Shown here one piece after another: positions 1 to 6,491 of a stretch of 27,379 bases of DNA. Position numbers and translations under genes: made by a program. The notes under the pieces are model-generated. The model had not been told where the DNA came from. It searched no databases and saw only the letters and a program-made list of their open reading frames with translations. Each line of letters opens with the position of its first letter. Position 1 is the first letter of the stretch. The stretch is from a virus, in the IMG/VR virus record IMGVR_UViG_3300018418_000105, positions 1 through 27,379 of that record. The stretch is one strand, 5' to 3'.

Positions 1-1
1 A

Positions 2-340
2 GTCACTTGGAGTTGTTCCCCAAAACTTAGTGTTAGCGGAGAACCTTGGGAAACTGCTATTAAGCCTAGTGTGGCTTATGAGTATACTTGTGTTGACGGT
101 AGTGACATTTATCTCAAGTTTGTTGTCGCTAGTCAAGATGATTTTGAAGAAGTTACAAGAGCTGTTCAAGCATATCGTGACGGAGGCGTCGAGTGTCCAG
201 TATATCTTATGCCGCTGGGCGGACGTTCGGAAGAGTATAATCTCAATGTTCAAGAAGTCGCAGAAGCGTGTATGGAAAGAGGATGGCGATTTACCCCAAG
301 ACTCCACATCTCCTTATTCGGAAATGCGTGGGGGACTTGA
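2..340 (+). CDS. queE: 7-carboxy-7-deazaguanine synthase QueE, 3' end only
   Basis: C-terminal part (112 residues) of a radical-SAM enzyme that converts 6-carboxy-tetrahydropterin to 7-carboxy-7-deazaguanine, a step towards preQ0. The frame is open to the window edge, so the start and the CxxxCxxC cluster motif lie outside. Visible features are a WSCSPKLSVSGE stretch near the left edge, a central DIYLKFVVAS strand, and the end ERGWRFTPRLHISLFGNAWG, which matches the typical QueE C-terminus (SPRLHI.LFGN.RG). Phages use QueE either for host tRNA queuosine or to make 7-deazaguanine bases in their own DNA; which applies here needs the neighbouring genes outside the window. Identification is from remembered family motifs. 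Confidence 0.88.
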   Translation, partial: VTWSCSPKLSVSGEPWETAIKPSVAYEYTCVDGSDIYLKFVVASQDDFEEVTRAVQAYRDGGVECPVYLMPLGGRSEEYNLNVQEVAEACMERGWRFTPRLHISLFGNAWGT

Positions 341-440
341 GAATGCGTTTGATCCAGATGATTTTAAACAACAAGAAACTAAACGATCTAAAAAGAAACA
401 AGAAACTCTTGAAGATCGTGTAAGGGAGGCAGGACTATGA
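324..440 (+). CDS. possible small protein (38 aa) overlapping the queE end
   Basis: An ATG at 324 opens a 38-residue frame that overlaps the last 17 bases of queE and ends in an ATGA overlap with the next gene. The product is charged (DPDDFKQQETKRSKKKQETL) and ends VREAGL. The frame is open further upstream, but that part is a hydrophobic shadow of queE. There is no clear Shine-Dalgarno sequence before 324. The tight ATGA junction and the lack of any other gene between 341 and 436 favour a real gene, but it could also be leader sequence. Function unknown. Confidence 0.4.
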   Translation: MRGGLENAFDPDDFKQQETKRSKKKQETLEDRVREAGL

Positions 441-841
441 AACAGTTCTTTAAAAAAATAACAGGACTTGACAAGGAAGAAGCTCGTATTGCTGAAGAAA
501 AGGCACGAGTCGAAGAAGAATCTATGCAAGTTCTAAAGAAAAAAGATCCTAAGGCTTATGCTACTAAGCGTAAAGAGCCTTGGATAAGTGTACTAGATGT
601 AAAAGTAAACAAAGACAATGTACGCAATGGCTTTTTTGAAATGGACTGGAATGAATATTTTATTAAAGATCTTAAAAAAGCAGGCTACGGTGAAGACGGA
701 GACCTTGACGAACAAATTGTAGATCGTTGGTTCCGTGATATTGTGTATAATATGCTAGAAGAAGAAGGCATGGATACAGATCGAGGTGCCGGCTATATTA
801 ATGTTGTTCCAATTGACAAAGGTAAAAGTGAAGTATCATGA
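437..841 (+). CDS. conserved phage protein of unknown function (134 aa)
   Basis: The start at 437 is supported by a strong Shine-Dalgarno (AGGGAGG, 423-429) seven bases upstream. The N-terminal ~45 residues are lysine/glutamate-rich and probably helical or coiled (EEARIAEEKARVEEES). The C-terminal ~85 residues look globular, with motifs EPWISVLDVKV, NGFFEMDWNEYFI and IVDRWFRDIVYNMLEEEG. I recall similar proteins in T4-like cyanophages, always without an assigned role. It overlaps both neighbours by ATGA, so it is probably translationally coupled in the queE-exonuclease transcription unit. No catalytic motif seen. Confidence 0.75.
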   Translation: MKQFFKKITGLDKEEARIAEEKARVEEESMQVLKKKDPKAYATKRKEPWISVLDVKVNKDNVRNGFFEMDWNEYFIKDLKKAGYGEDGDLDEQIVDRWFRDIVYNMLEEEGMDTDRGAGYINVVPIDKGKSEVS

Positions 842-1107
842 GAACTAAAGAAGAAGTATATGATCTTATTTTCGATCTAAATGAAGATGCACACAATGCC
901 GCTTGGGATAGTTGGATTGCGGCAGACGAAGAAAATGATGAGGAAATGCGTGAAGAAGCAAGTGAAGAACAAGCAGGCTACTTCCGTGAAATGCTAGAGC
1001 AACATCCAGGACTACTAGAAGAAGCAAAACACTATGCTGAACAAGACGAAAGTTTTAATATGGATTGGGAAGCATGGTATCAGCCGTGGTTAGACGGAGA
1101 TGATTAA
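838..1107 (+). CDS. very acidic small protein of unknown function (89 aa)
   Basis: It starts in an ATGA overlap with the previous gene and ends in a TAATG overlap with the glycosylase gene. By hand count it has about 29 Asp/Glu against about 5 Lys/Arg, with several Trp residues (AAWDSWIAADEE, MDWEAWYQPWLDGDD). The acidic residues are spread along a probably helical chain rather than forming a simple tail. No family recognised. Such strongly acidic, small phage proteins are sometimes DNA mimics that block DNA-binding host enzymes, but nothing here proves that. Confidence 0.7.
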   Translation: MRTKEEVYDLIFDLNEDAHNAAWDSWIAADEENDEEMREEASEEQAGYFREMLEQHPGLLEEAKHYAEQDESFNMDWEAWYQPWLDGDD

Positions 1108-1514
1108 TGCGTGACGATCTAATGGTGCAACAACAAGTATCTACTGTATGGCAACATATGGTTAGTGTTATCTGCCTAAATCAAACTAATCGAAAGCAAG
1201 TTAAGCGTGTTCTTCCTGCTCTTTTTGTACTATGTCCTACACCAATACAACTACTTAATACAACATCTGAAGCAATTAAGAGTATTATACAACCGTTAGG
1301 AATGGTAAATGTGCGAGAAAAGCGTTTGCGTAAAATGAGTGAAGACTTCTTGACATGGGACGGAAACGATGCTACAATGTTATATGGAATTGGAAAATAC
1401 GGCAGTGATAGTTATCGATTATTTTACAAGAATGAGATACCTGAAGATGTTGGTGACCACGAATTAAAACGTTATATTGACGAGGAATTAAATGGCAACT
1501 TACATACTAGTTGA
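1107..1514 (+). CDS. MBD4-like HhH-GPD DNA glycosylase (135 aa)
   Basis: Predicted base-excision DNA glycosylase of the helix-hairpin-helix superfamily, closest by eye to the catalytic domain of vertebrate MBD4, which removes T or U from G:T and G:U mismatches. The match runs the whole length: a helix with ICLNQTNRK (residues 22-30; MBD4 IFLNRTSGK), IIQPLGMVNVREKRLRKMSE (60-79), the hairpin LYGIGKYGSDSYRLF (92-106; MBD4 has GIGKYGNDSYRIF), then GDHELKRYIDEEL (116-128), where D117 aligns with the MBD4 catalytic aspartate (human D560). No [4Fe-4S] cysteine cluster and no methyl-CpG-binding domain. TAATG start with CGGAG at 1095-1099. It overlaps the exonuclease gene by 23 bases. Substrate is inferred, not shown. 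Confidence 0.82.
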   Translation: MRDDLMVQQQVSTVWQHMVSVICLNQTNRKQVKRVLPALFVLCPTPIQLLNTTSEAIKSIIQPLGMVNVREKRLRKMSEDFLTWDGNDATMLYGIGKYGSDSYRLFYKNEIPEDVGDHELKRYIDEELNGNLHTS

Positions 1515-2474
1515 TACAGCAAATACTTTCTTTAGAGCACGACACGTAGTACGTGGCGACCTAGATACTAAAGTAGGTATGGCGTTACACATTACGCTTA
1601 ATAGTGTTAAGAAGGCTTGGACAGACTTTAATGCAGATCATGTTGTGTTCTGCTTAGAAGGACGTAGCTGGCGTAAAGACTATTACGAGCCGTACAAGCG
1701 TAACAGACAAGAAACTCGTGATGCAATGACTCCTACACAGCAAGAAGAAGATACTGTGTTTTGGAGATATTTGACGAATTTAAAGATTTTGTCAGTACAA
1801 AAACTAACTGTACAATGATCAGACATCCACAATTAGAAGCAGATGATCTAATTGCAGGATGGGTGCAAAGTCATCCTAACGATGATCATGTTATAATTAG
1901 TACTGACGGTGACTTTGCACAACTTATTGCTCCTAACGTAAAACAATACAATGGTGTTAGTAATACAACTATTACACACGAAGGTTACTTTACAGATAAA
2001 GGCGAACCTGTTATAGATAAAAAAACTAAAGAAGTAAAGCCTGCGCCCGATCCGCAATGGCTACTATTTGAAAAATGTATGCGAGGTGATACAAGTGACA
2101 ATGTTTTCTCTGCTTATCCAGGCGTTCGTAAGAAAGGTACAAAGAATAAAGTTGGCCTATTGGAAGCATATGACGATAAGTCCGCGAAAGGTTATAACTG
2201 GAATAATCTTATGCTACAGCGTTGGGTCGATCATAACGGTGTGGAACATCGTGTCTTAGATGATTATAATCGAAATGTTGTACTATGCGATTTATCTGCA
2301 CAACCTGCAGAAATTAAAGAGATAATTAATAACACTATTGCAGAAGTAGAACCTAAAGACATTACACAAGTTGGTATGCGTCTTATGAAGTTCTGTGCTA
2401 AATGGGATATGCAACGTATTGCAGACCAGGCAGCGAGTTTTGCAGAACCATTACAAGCGAGGTACCCTAAATGA
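1492..2474 (+). CDS. T4 RNase H/FEN-like 5'-3' exonuclease, interrupted by a frameshift
   Basis: Two overlapping frames (1492-1818 and 1764-2474) together give one 327-residue protein of normal length for the T4 RNase H family (T4 enzyme 305 aa), which removes RNA primers and flaps during lagging-strand synthesis. Acidic metal ligands of the PIN/FEN fold are present: D8 (ILVDTAN), E56 (LEGRSWRKDYYEPYKRNR region), EADDL (116-120), STDGD (D139, D141) and GDTSDN (D200, D203), followed by the GVRKKGTKNKVG helix-hairpin region. Frame 1 reads through W91 at 1762-1764; the homologous continuation EIFDEFKDFV then begins at 1764 in the -1 frame, as if one G were missing from a short G run. The cause may be a sequencing error, a real mutation or recoding. 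Shine-Dalgarno GAGGA at 1482-1486. Confidence 0.85.
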
Positions 2475-2941
2475 TTAAAACAAAAACAATTCTTAAAGAT
2501 AAATTTTGGATCCTTGAAGATGAAGGTGTTCGAGTTGGTACTTTAAGTATTTCTGAAGATAAATTTATGTTCAGCGGTCCTGAAGGGACAAAATACTTTG
2601 ATAGCGAACGTGCATTAAAGAAGGTATTCGGAAACGGTGTATTCTTTAATCAAGTTAACGAAGAAATAGAATCACCTAAAGAAAGAAACGTATACGGATT
2701 TCCAACTAGTACAGATCCATATAACCCATTATTTGATGTAAAACGTAAACTTTCTTTATTTACAAAAAGTGAGCAATCAAAAAGTTTGTATTGTGCAGGA
2801 TACTTTATTATTCATTTCGAAAAAGGTTGGGTTAAATCTTTTTGTCCTAAACTAATAACTGTAGAACGTTATGAAACTCAAGGACCGTTTAAGACTGATA
2901 TTGAAATGAGACAAGCATTGAGTAAAGCAAATGCAAAATGA
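2471..2941 (+). CDS. conserved phage protein of unknown function (156 aa)
   Basis: It begins in an ATGA overlap with the exonuclease gene, with GAGG at 2459-2462 as ribosome site. The N-terminus looks like a small beta-rich domain (ILKDKFWILEDEGVRVGTLS). The second half has the distinctive motifs YGFPTSTDPYNPLFDVKRKL, LFTKSEQSKSLYCAGYFI and KGWVKSFCPKLITVERY. I recall this pattern from T4-like marine phages, annotated only as hypothetical. No nuclease, helicase or binding motif is recognised. Its place directly after the exonuclease suggests a replication/repair-era gene, which is inference from position only. Confidence 0.78.
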   Translation: MIKTKTILKDKFWILEDEGVRVGTLSISEDKFMFSGPEGTKYFDSERALKKVFGNGVFFNQVNEEIESPKERNVYGFPTSTDPYNPLFDVKRKLSLFTKSEQSKSLYCAGYFIIHFEKGWVKSFCPKLITVERYETQGPFKTDIEMRQALSKANAK

Positions 2942-3170
2942 ACCATTAAACACTTCTAGTATACAACAGTTTATATCGCAAGTAAAAAGTGCAGATATGG
3001 GCAATGCTCGAGAAGTAAAACTTAATCTTCAACAAGCAAAAAATCTAGCATATACATTAGGTATTGTTATGGCAAGGCTTGAAGGTGACCTAGAAAGATA
3101 CGTAAAAGATAATGCAGGCTCAAACGAGCCTGTAGAAGTTCGCTTAGATGGCGGATCTGGTTGGAAATAA
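2931..3170 (+). CDS. small conserved phage protein of unknown function (79 aa)
   Basis: It starts 11 bases before the end of the previous gene. The body (residues ~20-60) is predicted helical with GNAREVKLNLQQAKNLAYTL and GIVMARLEGDLERY, followed by a short charged tail ending LDGGSGWK. It resembles small helical proteins common in marine T4-like phages; a weakly similar style of protein lies at 6806. Function unknown. It is the last gene of the first unit before an intergenic gap with a late promoter. Confidence 0.68.
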   Translation: MQNEPLNTSSIQQFISQVKSADMGNAREVKLNLQQAKNLAYTLGIVMARLEGDLERYVKDNAGSNEPVEVRLDGGSGWK

Positions 3171-3194
3171 ACTACGTAGATAACCTCAAAAAAA

Positions 3195-3202
3195 GATAAA
3201 TA
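3195..3202 (+). promoter_or_regulatory. T4-type late promoter box GATAAATA
   Basis: GATAAATA is one base from the T4 late consensus TATAAATA, which is recognised by the phage late sigma factor gp55. It lies 33 bases before the ATG at 3235. By T4 spacing the transcript would start near 3208. Confidence 0.6.
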
Positions 3203-3237
3203 TATGCGTATATAATTTTAAGGAGTATACGTATATG
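3201..3237 (+). promoter_or_regulatory. RNA hairpin over the start codon of the gene at 3235
   Basis: Bases 3201-3213 can pair with 3225-3237 (13 pairs including three G-U wobbles). The 11-base loop holds most of the AAGGAG Shine-Dalgarno, and the AUG sits inside the 3' arm. A transcript coming from upstream would contain the whole stem, whereas a late transcript starting near 3208 would lack about half of the 5' arm. This is the arrangement known for T4 gene e and a few other T4 late genes, where early read-through RNA is translationally silent. Confidence 0.5.
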
Positions 3238-3528
3238 AGTAGGCCAAAACCCACCGTATTGCTAGAACACATAGATAAAAAGACCTATAGGGCCGAACAA
3301 GTCCTAGATGCAGAAGCCATCTGGGCTGTGTTCTACAACGGCAAGCCTTTCAATCTTAAGAGCTTGAATTCAATTACAAATTATCCAGGACCTAAATATA
3401 AAAAGGTATCATTCTCTAATCCCGGACACGCACATAACCTTGCAAAGAAATTAAACGACATGTTTAATACTGATGAATTTGCGGTATATAAGTTATCGCA
3501 AGGTGAATTAGAAATAGAAGAGCAATGA
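3235..3528 (+). CDS. conserved phage protein of unknown function (97 aa)
   Basis: Clear start with TAAGGAG at 3219-3225 and a late promoter box upstream. The protein is compact and probably globular: SRPKPTVLLEH at the N-terminus, IWAVFYNGKPFNLKSLNS, then NYPGPKYKKVSFSNPGHAHN and a helical AKKLNDMFNTDEFAVYKL. I recall near-identical motifs in T4-like cyanophages without assigned function. The promoter suggests late expression. It overlaps the next gene by ATGA. Confidence 0.78.
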   Translation: MSRPKPTVLLEHIDKKTYRAEQVLDAEAIWAVFYNGKPFNLKSLNSITNYPGPKYKKVSFSNPGHAHNLAKKLNDMFNTDEFAVYKLSQGELEIEEQ

Positions 3529-3905
3529 ACTGGAAAGATACGTATACAAAAATATTCTTAAATCAGCTAGGTAAAACATCAAACGATATTACAGTTAAAG
3601 AATATTTGCCGTTATGGTGGAAGAATACTAGAGAAGCAGGCGGACTAAGATTAACAGACGCCGGATTTGATGTATTAACTGAAATAGAACTAGCAACATA
3701 TGAAATTCCTTTTCCAAAAGATATGCCCATAACTACACAAGTTATTATCTTTTTAGACAACTTTATTGATTGTCCTTATTACCTTAGTAATAGAGCTATA
3801 CATGTAACAAGCGAAAAGAAAGCAATGGAATTGCACCTTTTTAGCGGAGATCTACGTAAGTATGGACTAACTAAGGCTATGAATCGCCAAGAAAAATCCA
3901 AATAA
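3525..3905 (+). CDS. conserved phage protein of unknown function (126 aa)
   Basis: It starts in an ATGA overlap with the previous gene, so the two are probably co-translated. It contains WWKNTREAGGLRLTDAGFDV, which looks like a small helical or winged-helix-like element. This is followed by YEIPFPKDMPITTQVIIFLD, NFIDCPYYLSNRAIHVTSEK and a basic tail. No catalytic residues are recognised. It is the last gene before the promoter of the MoxR ATPase. Confidence 0.72.
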   Translation: MNWKDTYTKIFLNQLGKTSNDITVKEYLPLWWKNTREAGGLRLTDAGFDVLTEIELATYEIPFPKDMPITTQVIIFLDNFIDCPYYLSNRAIHVTSEKKAMELHLFSGDLRKYGLTKAMNRQEKSK

Positions 3906-3920
3906 AATTATCAAAAACAC

Positions 3921-3960
3921 TTGACATTTAACTTGTAGAGTGTATACTATATGTATAGTA
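3921..3960 (+). promoter_or_regulatory. sigma70-type promoter with an inverted repeat over the -10 box
   Basis: TTGACA (3921-3926), 16 bases, TATACT (3943-3948). An inverted repeat TACTAT (3945-3950) / ATAGTA (3955-3960) overlaps the -10 and the predicted transcript start, where an operator would sit. The same arrangement recurs at 5129-5168. It lies 37 bases upstream of the MoxR ATPase start. Confidence 0.75.
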
Positions 3961-3997
3961 AGAAATTTAGCACTGTACCACAAGAGGGAAAAATACT

Positions 3998-5083
3998 ATG
4001 GAAAATGTAGCAACTCGCACTGTAAGCCCGAACTCGGCAAAAAATAGCATTAAACATGCACTTAAGAAAAAACGTCCGATCTTCCTATGGGGTCCTCCAG
4101 GAATTGGTAAATCGGATATTGTTCACCAAATTGGTGAATACATGGAAGCATATGTAATTGACATTCGTTTGTCATTATGGGAACCTACTGACATTAAAGG
4201 TATTCCATATTACTCTGCAAACGATAACGCAATGGTATGGGCTGCTCCAGCAGAACTTCCAACTGCTGAAATGGCAACAAAGTATAAAAACATTATTTTG
4301 TTCTTAGACGAAATGAATTCGGCAGCGCCAGCAGTACAAGCGGCAGCATATCAGTTGATTCTTAACCGTAAGGTAGGACAATATGTACTACCAGACAATG
4401 TTCTTATTGTTGCGGCAGGTAACCGTGATGCTGATAAAGGTGTTACATATCGTATGCCGGCTCCGTTAGCTAACCGATTTGTTCACTTAGAACTTGCAGT
4501 TAACTTTGATGACTGGTTCCAGTGGGCTACTGAACATAGAATTCACAGAGATGTTGTAGGTTTCCTACAATTTAGTAAAAAAGATTTATACGATTTCGAT
4601 CCTAAGAGCCCAAGTCGTTCATTTGCAACGCCTCGTTCTTGGTCGTTTGTGTCAGAATTGCTAGAAGATGACCTAGACGAAAGCGCAACTACTGATCTTG
4701 TATCAGGTGCTATTGGCGAAGGTCTTGCAATTAAATTTATGGCACACCGAAAAGTAGCAAGCTCTATGCCTAACCCAACTGATATTTTGGAAGGTAAAAT
4801 TAAAGAGTTGAAACAGACAGAAATCAGTGCTATGTATTCCCTCACTGTTTCACTTTGCTACGAACTTAAAGAAGCATCAGATGCAAACGATAAAAAGTTT
4901 GACGACAAAGTTAACAACTTTTTACGATTTGCAATGGATAACTTCGAAACTGAATTGGTTGTAATGGGCATGAAACTTGCACTTACACAATATTCACTAC
5001 CAATCGATCCAGACGAAGTAGAATGTTTTGATGAATTCCACGAGCGTTTTGGCAAGTTCATTAAGGCTGCTCAACAGTCTTAA
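3998..5083 (+). CDS. MoxR-family AAA+ ATPase (361 aa)
   Basis: AAA+ ATPase of the MoxR/AAA_5 type. Walker A is GPPGIGKS (residues 32-39), Walker B LFLDEM (101-106), sensor 1 AAGNRD (N142), the likely arginine finger PLANRF (R160) and sensor 2 TPRSW (R213). The ~150-residue C-terminal region is helical and not recognised. MoxR proteins work with von Willebrand A-domain partners as chaperones that remodel or help mature protein complexes, and the gene at 5190 encodes such a partner. Start supported by GAGGG (3984-3988). It has its own sigma70-type promoter and a terminator after the stop. Similar ATPases occur in some marine T4-like phages; their substrate is unknown to me. Confidence 0.9.
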   Translation: MENVATRTVSPNSAKNSIKHALKKKRPIFLWGPPGIGKSDIVHQIGEYMEAYVIDIRLSLWEPTDIKGIPYYSANDNAMVWAAPAELPTAEMATKYKNIILFLDEMNSAAPAVQAAAYQLILNRKVGQYVLPDNVLIVAAGNRDADKGVTYRMPAPLANRFVHLELAVNFDDWFQWATEHRIHRDVVGFLQFSKKDLYDFDPKSPSRSFATPRSWSFVSELLEDDLDESATTDLVSGAIGEGLAIKFMAHRKVASSMPNPTDILEGKIKELKQTEISAMYSLTVSLCYELKEASDANDKKFDDKVNNFLRFAMDNFETELVVMGMKLALTQYSLPIDPDEVECFDEFHERFGKFIKAAQQS

Positions 5084-5096
5084 TCGGTATTGAGTT

Positions 5097-5126
5097 TGGA
5101 CGATCTCATCAAAATCGTCCATTTTT
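5097..5126 (+). terminator. Rho-independent terminator after the MoxR ATPase gene
   Basis: TGGACGAT (5097-5104) pairs with ATCGTCCA (5114-5121) around a 9-base loop, followed by five T residues. It separates the ATPase gene from the VWA gene although they form a functional pair. Confidence 0.75.
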
Positions 5127-5128
5127 AC

Positions 5129-5168
5129 TTGACTTTTCCTGTAAATACTGTATACTATTAGTATAGTA
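5129..5168 (+). promoter_or_regulatory. second sigma70-type promoter with the same -10 inverted repeat
   Basis: TTGACT (5129-5134), 16 bases, TATACT (5151-5156). The inverted repeat TACTAT (5153-5158) / ATAGTA (5163-5168) has the same arms, the same 4-base spacing and the same position relative to the -10 box as at 3921-3960. It lies 21 bases before the VWA gene start. Confidence 0.75.
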
Positions 5169-5189
5169 ACAAAATAGAGGACATAGCAT

Positions 5190-6491
5190 ATGAGCGTAGC
5201 GGGCACTAAACTTTGGCAACCAGATCCTAATATTACTCCTGAAGAACTTGAAGTAATGCGTGTTGATGTAATGGAACGTATTATTATTGCCCGAGTTGGC
5301 TTATTGTTACGTCATCCATTCTTTGGTAATATGGCAACTCGTTTACGTATTATGGCAGCAGATGATTGGTTACCTACTGCCGCAGTAGATGGTCGCAATT
5401 TATATTTTAATACACAATTCTTTAATGCAATGTCAAACAAAGAAATTGAGTTTGTTATTGCACACGAAATTCTACACTGCGTATTTGATCACTTAGGACG
5501 TCGAGGCGATAGAGATCCTATGTTATTTAATATTGCCGCAGATTATCTTGTAAACAATATTCTTGTAAGAGATAGAATTGGTGAGAAGCCTAAACTTGTT
5601 GATTGTTTCCAAGACTTTAAATATGATAAGTGGAGTGCTGAAGAAGTTTACGACGATTTATACAAAGAAGCAGAAAAGAATGGTAAAGAATTCTTAGAGC
5701 AACTAGGTGAGTTGTTAGACGAGCACTTAGAAAGTGAAGGCGATGATGGCCAAACTTCTGACAACGGAGAAGAAAAAGATAGTAACGGTAATGCTGTAAG
5801 TAAGAAAAAACCAAAGTACTCAAAAGAACAGCTTCAAAAGATCAAAGACGAAATTAAAGAAGGCATGATGCAGGCAGCACAAGCCGCAGGTGCAGGCAAT
5901 GTTCCAGGTGAGGTTGCTCGTATGATTAAAGAGTTAACTGAACCTAAAATGAATTGGAGAGAAATTCTTCAACAACAGATTCAAAGTACAATTAAAAACG
6001 ATTTTACTTTCCAGCGTCCTTCACGCAAAGCGTGGCACACTGGTGCAATACTTCCAGGTCAGAATTTTGACGAAACTATTGATATTGCTATTGCACTTGA
6101 TATGTCAGGTTCAATTGGTAATGCACAGGCACAAGACTTCTTAGGTGAAGTTAAAGGTATTATGGATCAATACAAAGACTATAATATTAAAATTTGGTGT
6201 TTTGATACTCAAGTTTACAATGAACACGATTATAGTGCAGACGGTGGCGAAGACTTACTAGACTATGAAATTATGGGCGGTGGTGGCACCGACTTTATGG
6301 CGAACTGGGAATACATGAAAGAACAAAATTATGTTCCTAAAAAATTCTTAATGTTCACAGATGGATATGCCTGGGATAGTTGGGGCGATGAAGATTATTG
6401 TGATACTGTATTCTTAATTCATTCACACCATGATAAAAACATACAGGCGCCTTTTGGTACTACTGTACACTACGAGGAAGCAAGTGCATAA
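5190..6491 (+). CDS. putative metallopeptidase-like plus VWA-like domain protein (433 aa)
   Basis: Two-domain protein of the DUF2201 type. The N-terminal half has HEILHCVFDH (residues 92-101), an HExxH zinc-binding signature with a further His, inside a peptidase-like helix pair. A charged linker (~155-230) is rich in Asp, Glu and Lys (SEGDDGQTSDNGEEKDSNGN). The C-terminal half (~295-433) is a von Willebrand A-like fold with metal-site motif DMSGS (304-308), GGGGTDF (363-369) and FTDG (389-392). In bacteria such proteins pair with MoxR ATPases, as here with the gene at 3998. Start chosen at ATG 5190 with AGAGGA (5176-5181). Whether it is proteolytically active or a pure adaptor cannot be told. 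Confidence 0.87.
   Translation: MSVAGTKLWQPDPNITPEELEVMRVDVMERIIIARVGLLLRHPFFGNMATRLRIMAADDWLPTAAVDGRNLYFNTQFFNAMSNKEIEFVIAHEILHCVFDHLGRRGDRDPMLFNIAADYLVNNILVRDRIGEKPKLVDCFQDFKYDKWSAEEVYDDLYKEAEKNGKEFLEQLGELLDEHLESEGDDGQTSDNGEEKDSNGNAVSKKKPKYSKEQLQKIKDEIKEGMMQAAQAAGAGNVPGEVARMIKELTEPKMNWREILQQQIQSTIKNDFTFQRPSRKAWHTGAILPGQNFDETIDIAIALDMSGSIGNAQAQDFLGEVKGIMDQYKDYNIKIWCFDTQVYNEHDYSADGGEDLLDYEIMGGGGTDFMANWEYMKEQNYVPKKFLMFTDGYAWDSWGDEDYCDTVFLIHSHHDKNIQAPFGTTVHYEEASA

Noticed and set aside
30-323. A hydrophobic open frame that could be read as a membrane protein
   Set aside because: It is the shifted-frame shadow of queE, whose own frame has strong family motifs. Only the last 38 codons after the ATG at 324 remain as a possible gene.
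1755-1770. Programmed -1 ribosomal frameshift in the exonuclease
   Set aside because: The site reads G-TTT-TGG in frame, where re-pairing after a -1 slip is poor. I did not see a convincing downstream stem, and a missing G explains the break more simply.
4543-5206. Minus-strand frames under the MoxR gene
   Set aside because: They overlap a complete AAA+ ATPase frame with all family motifs; their products are Ser-rich with no recognisable domain.
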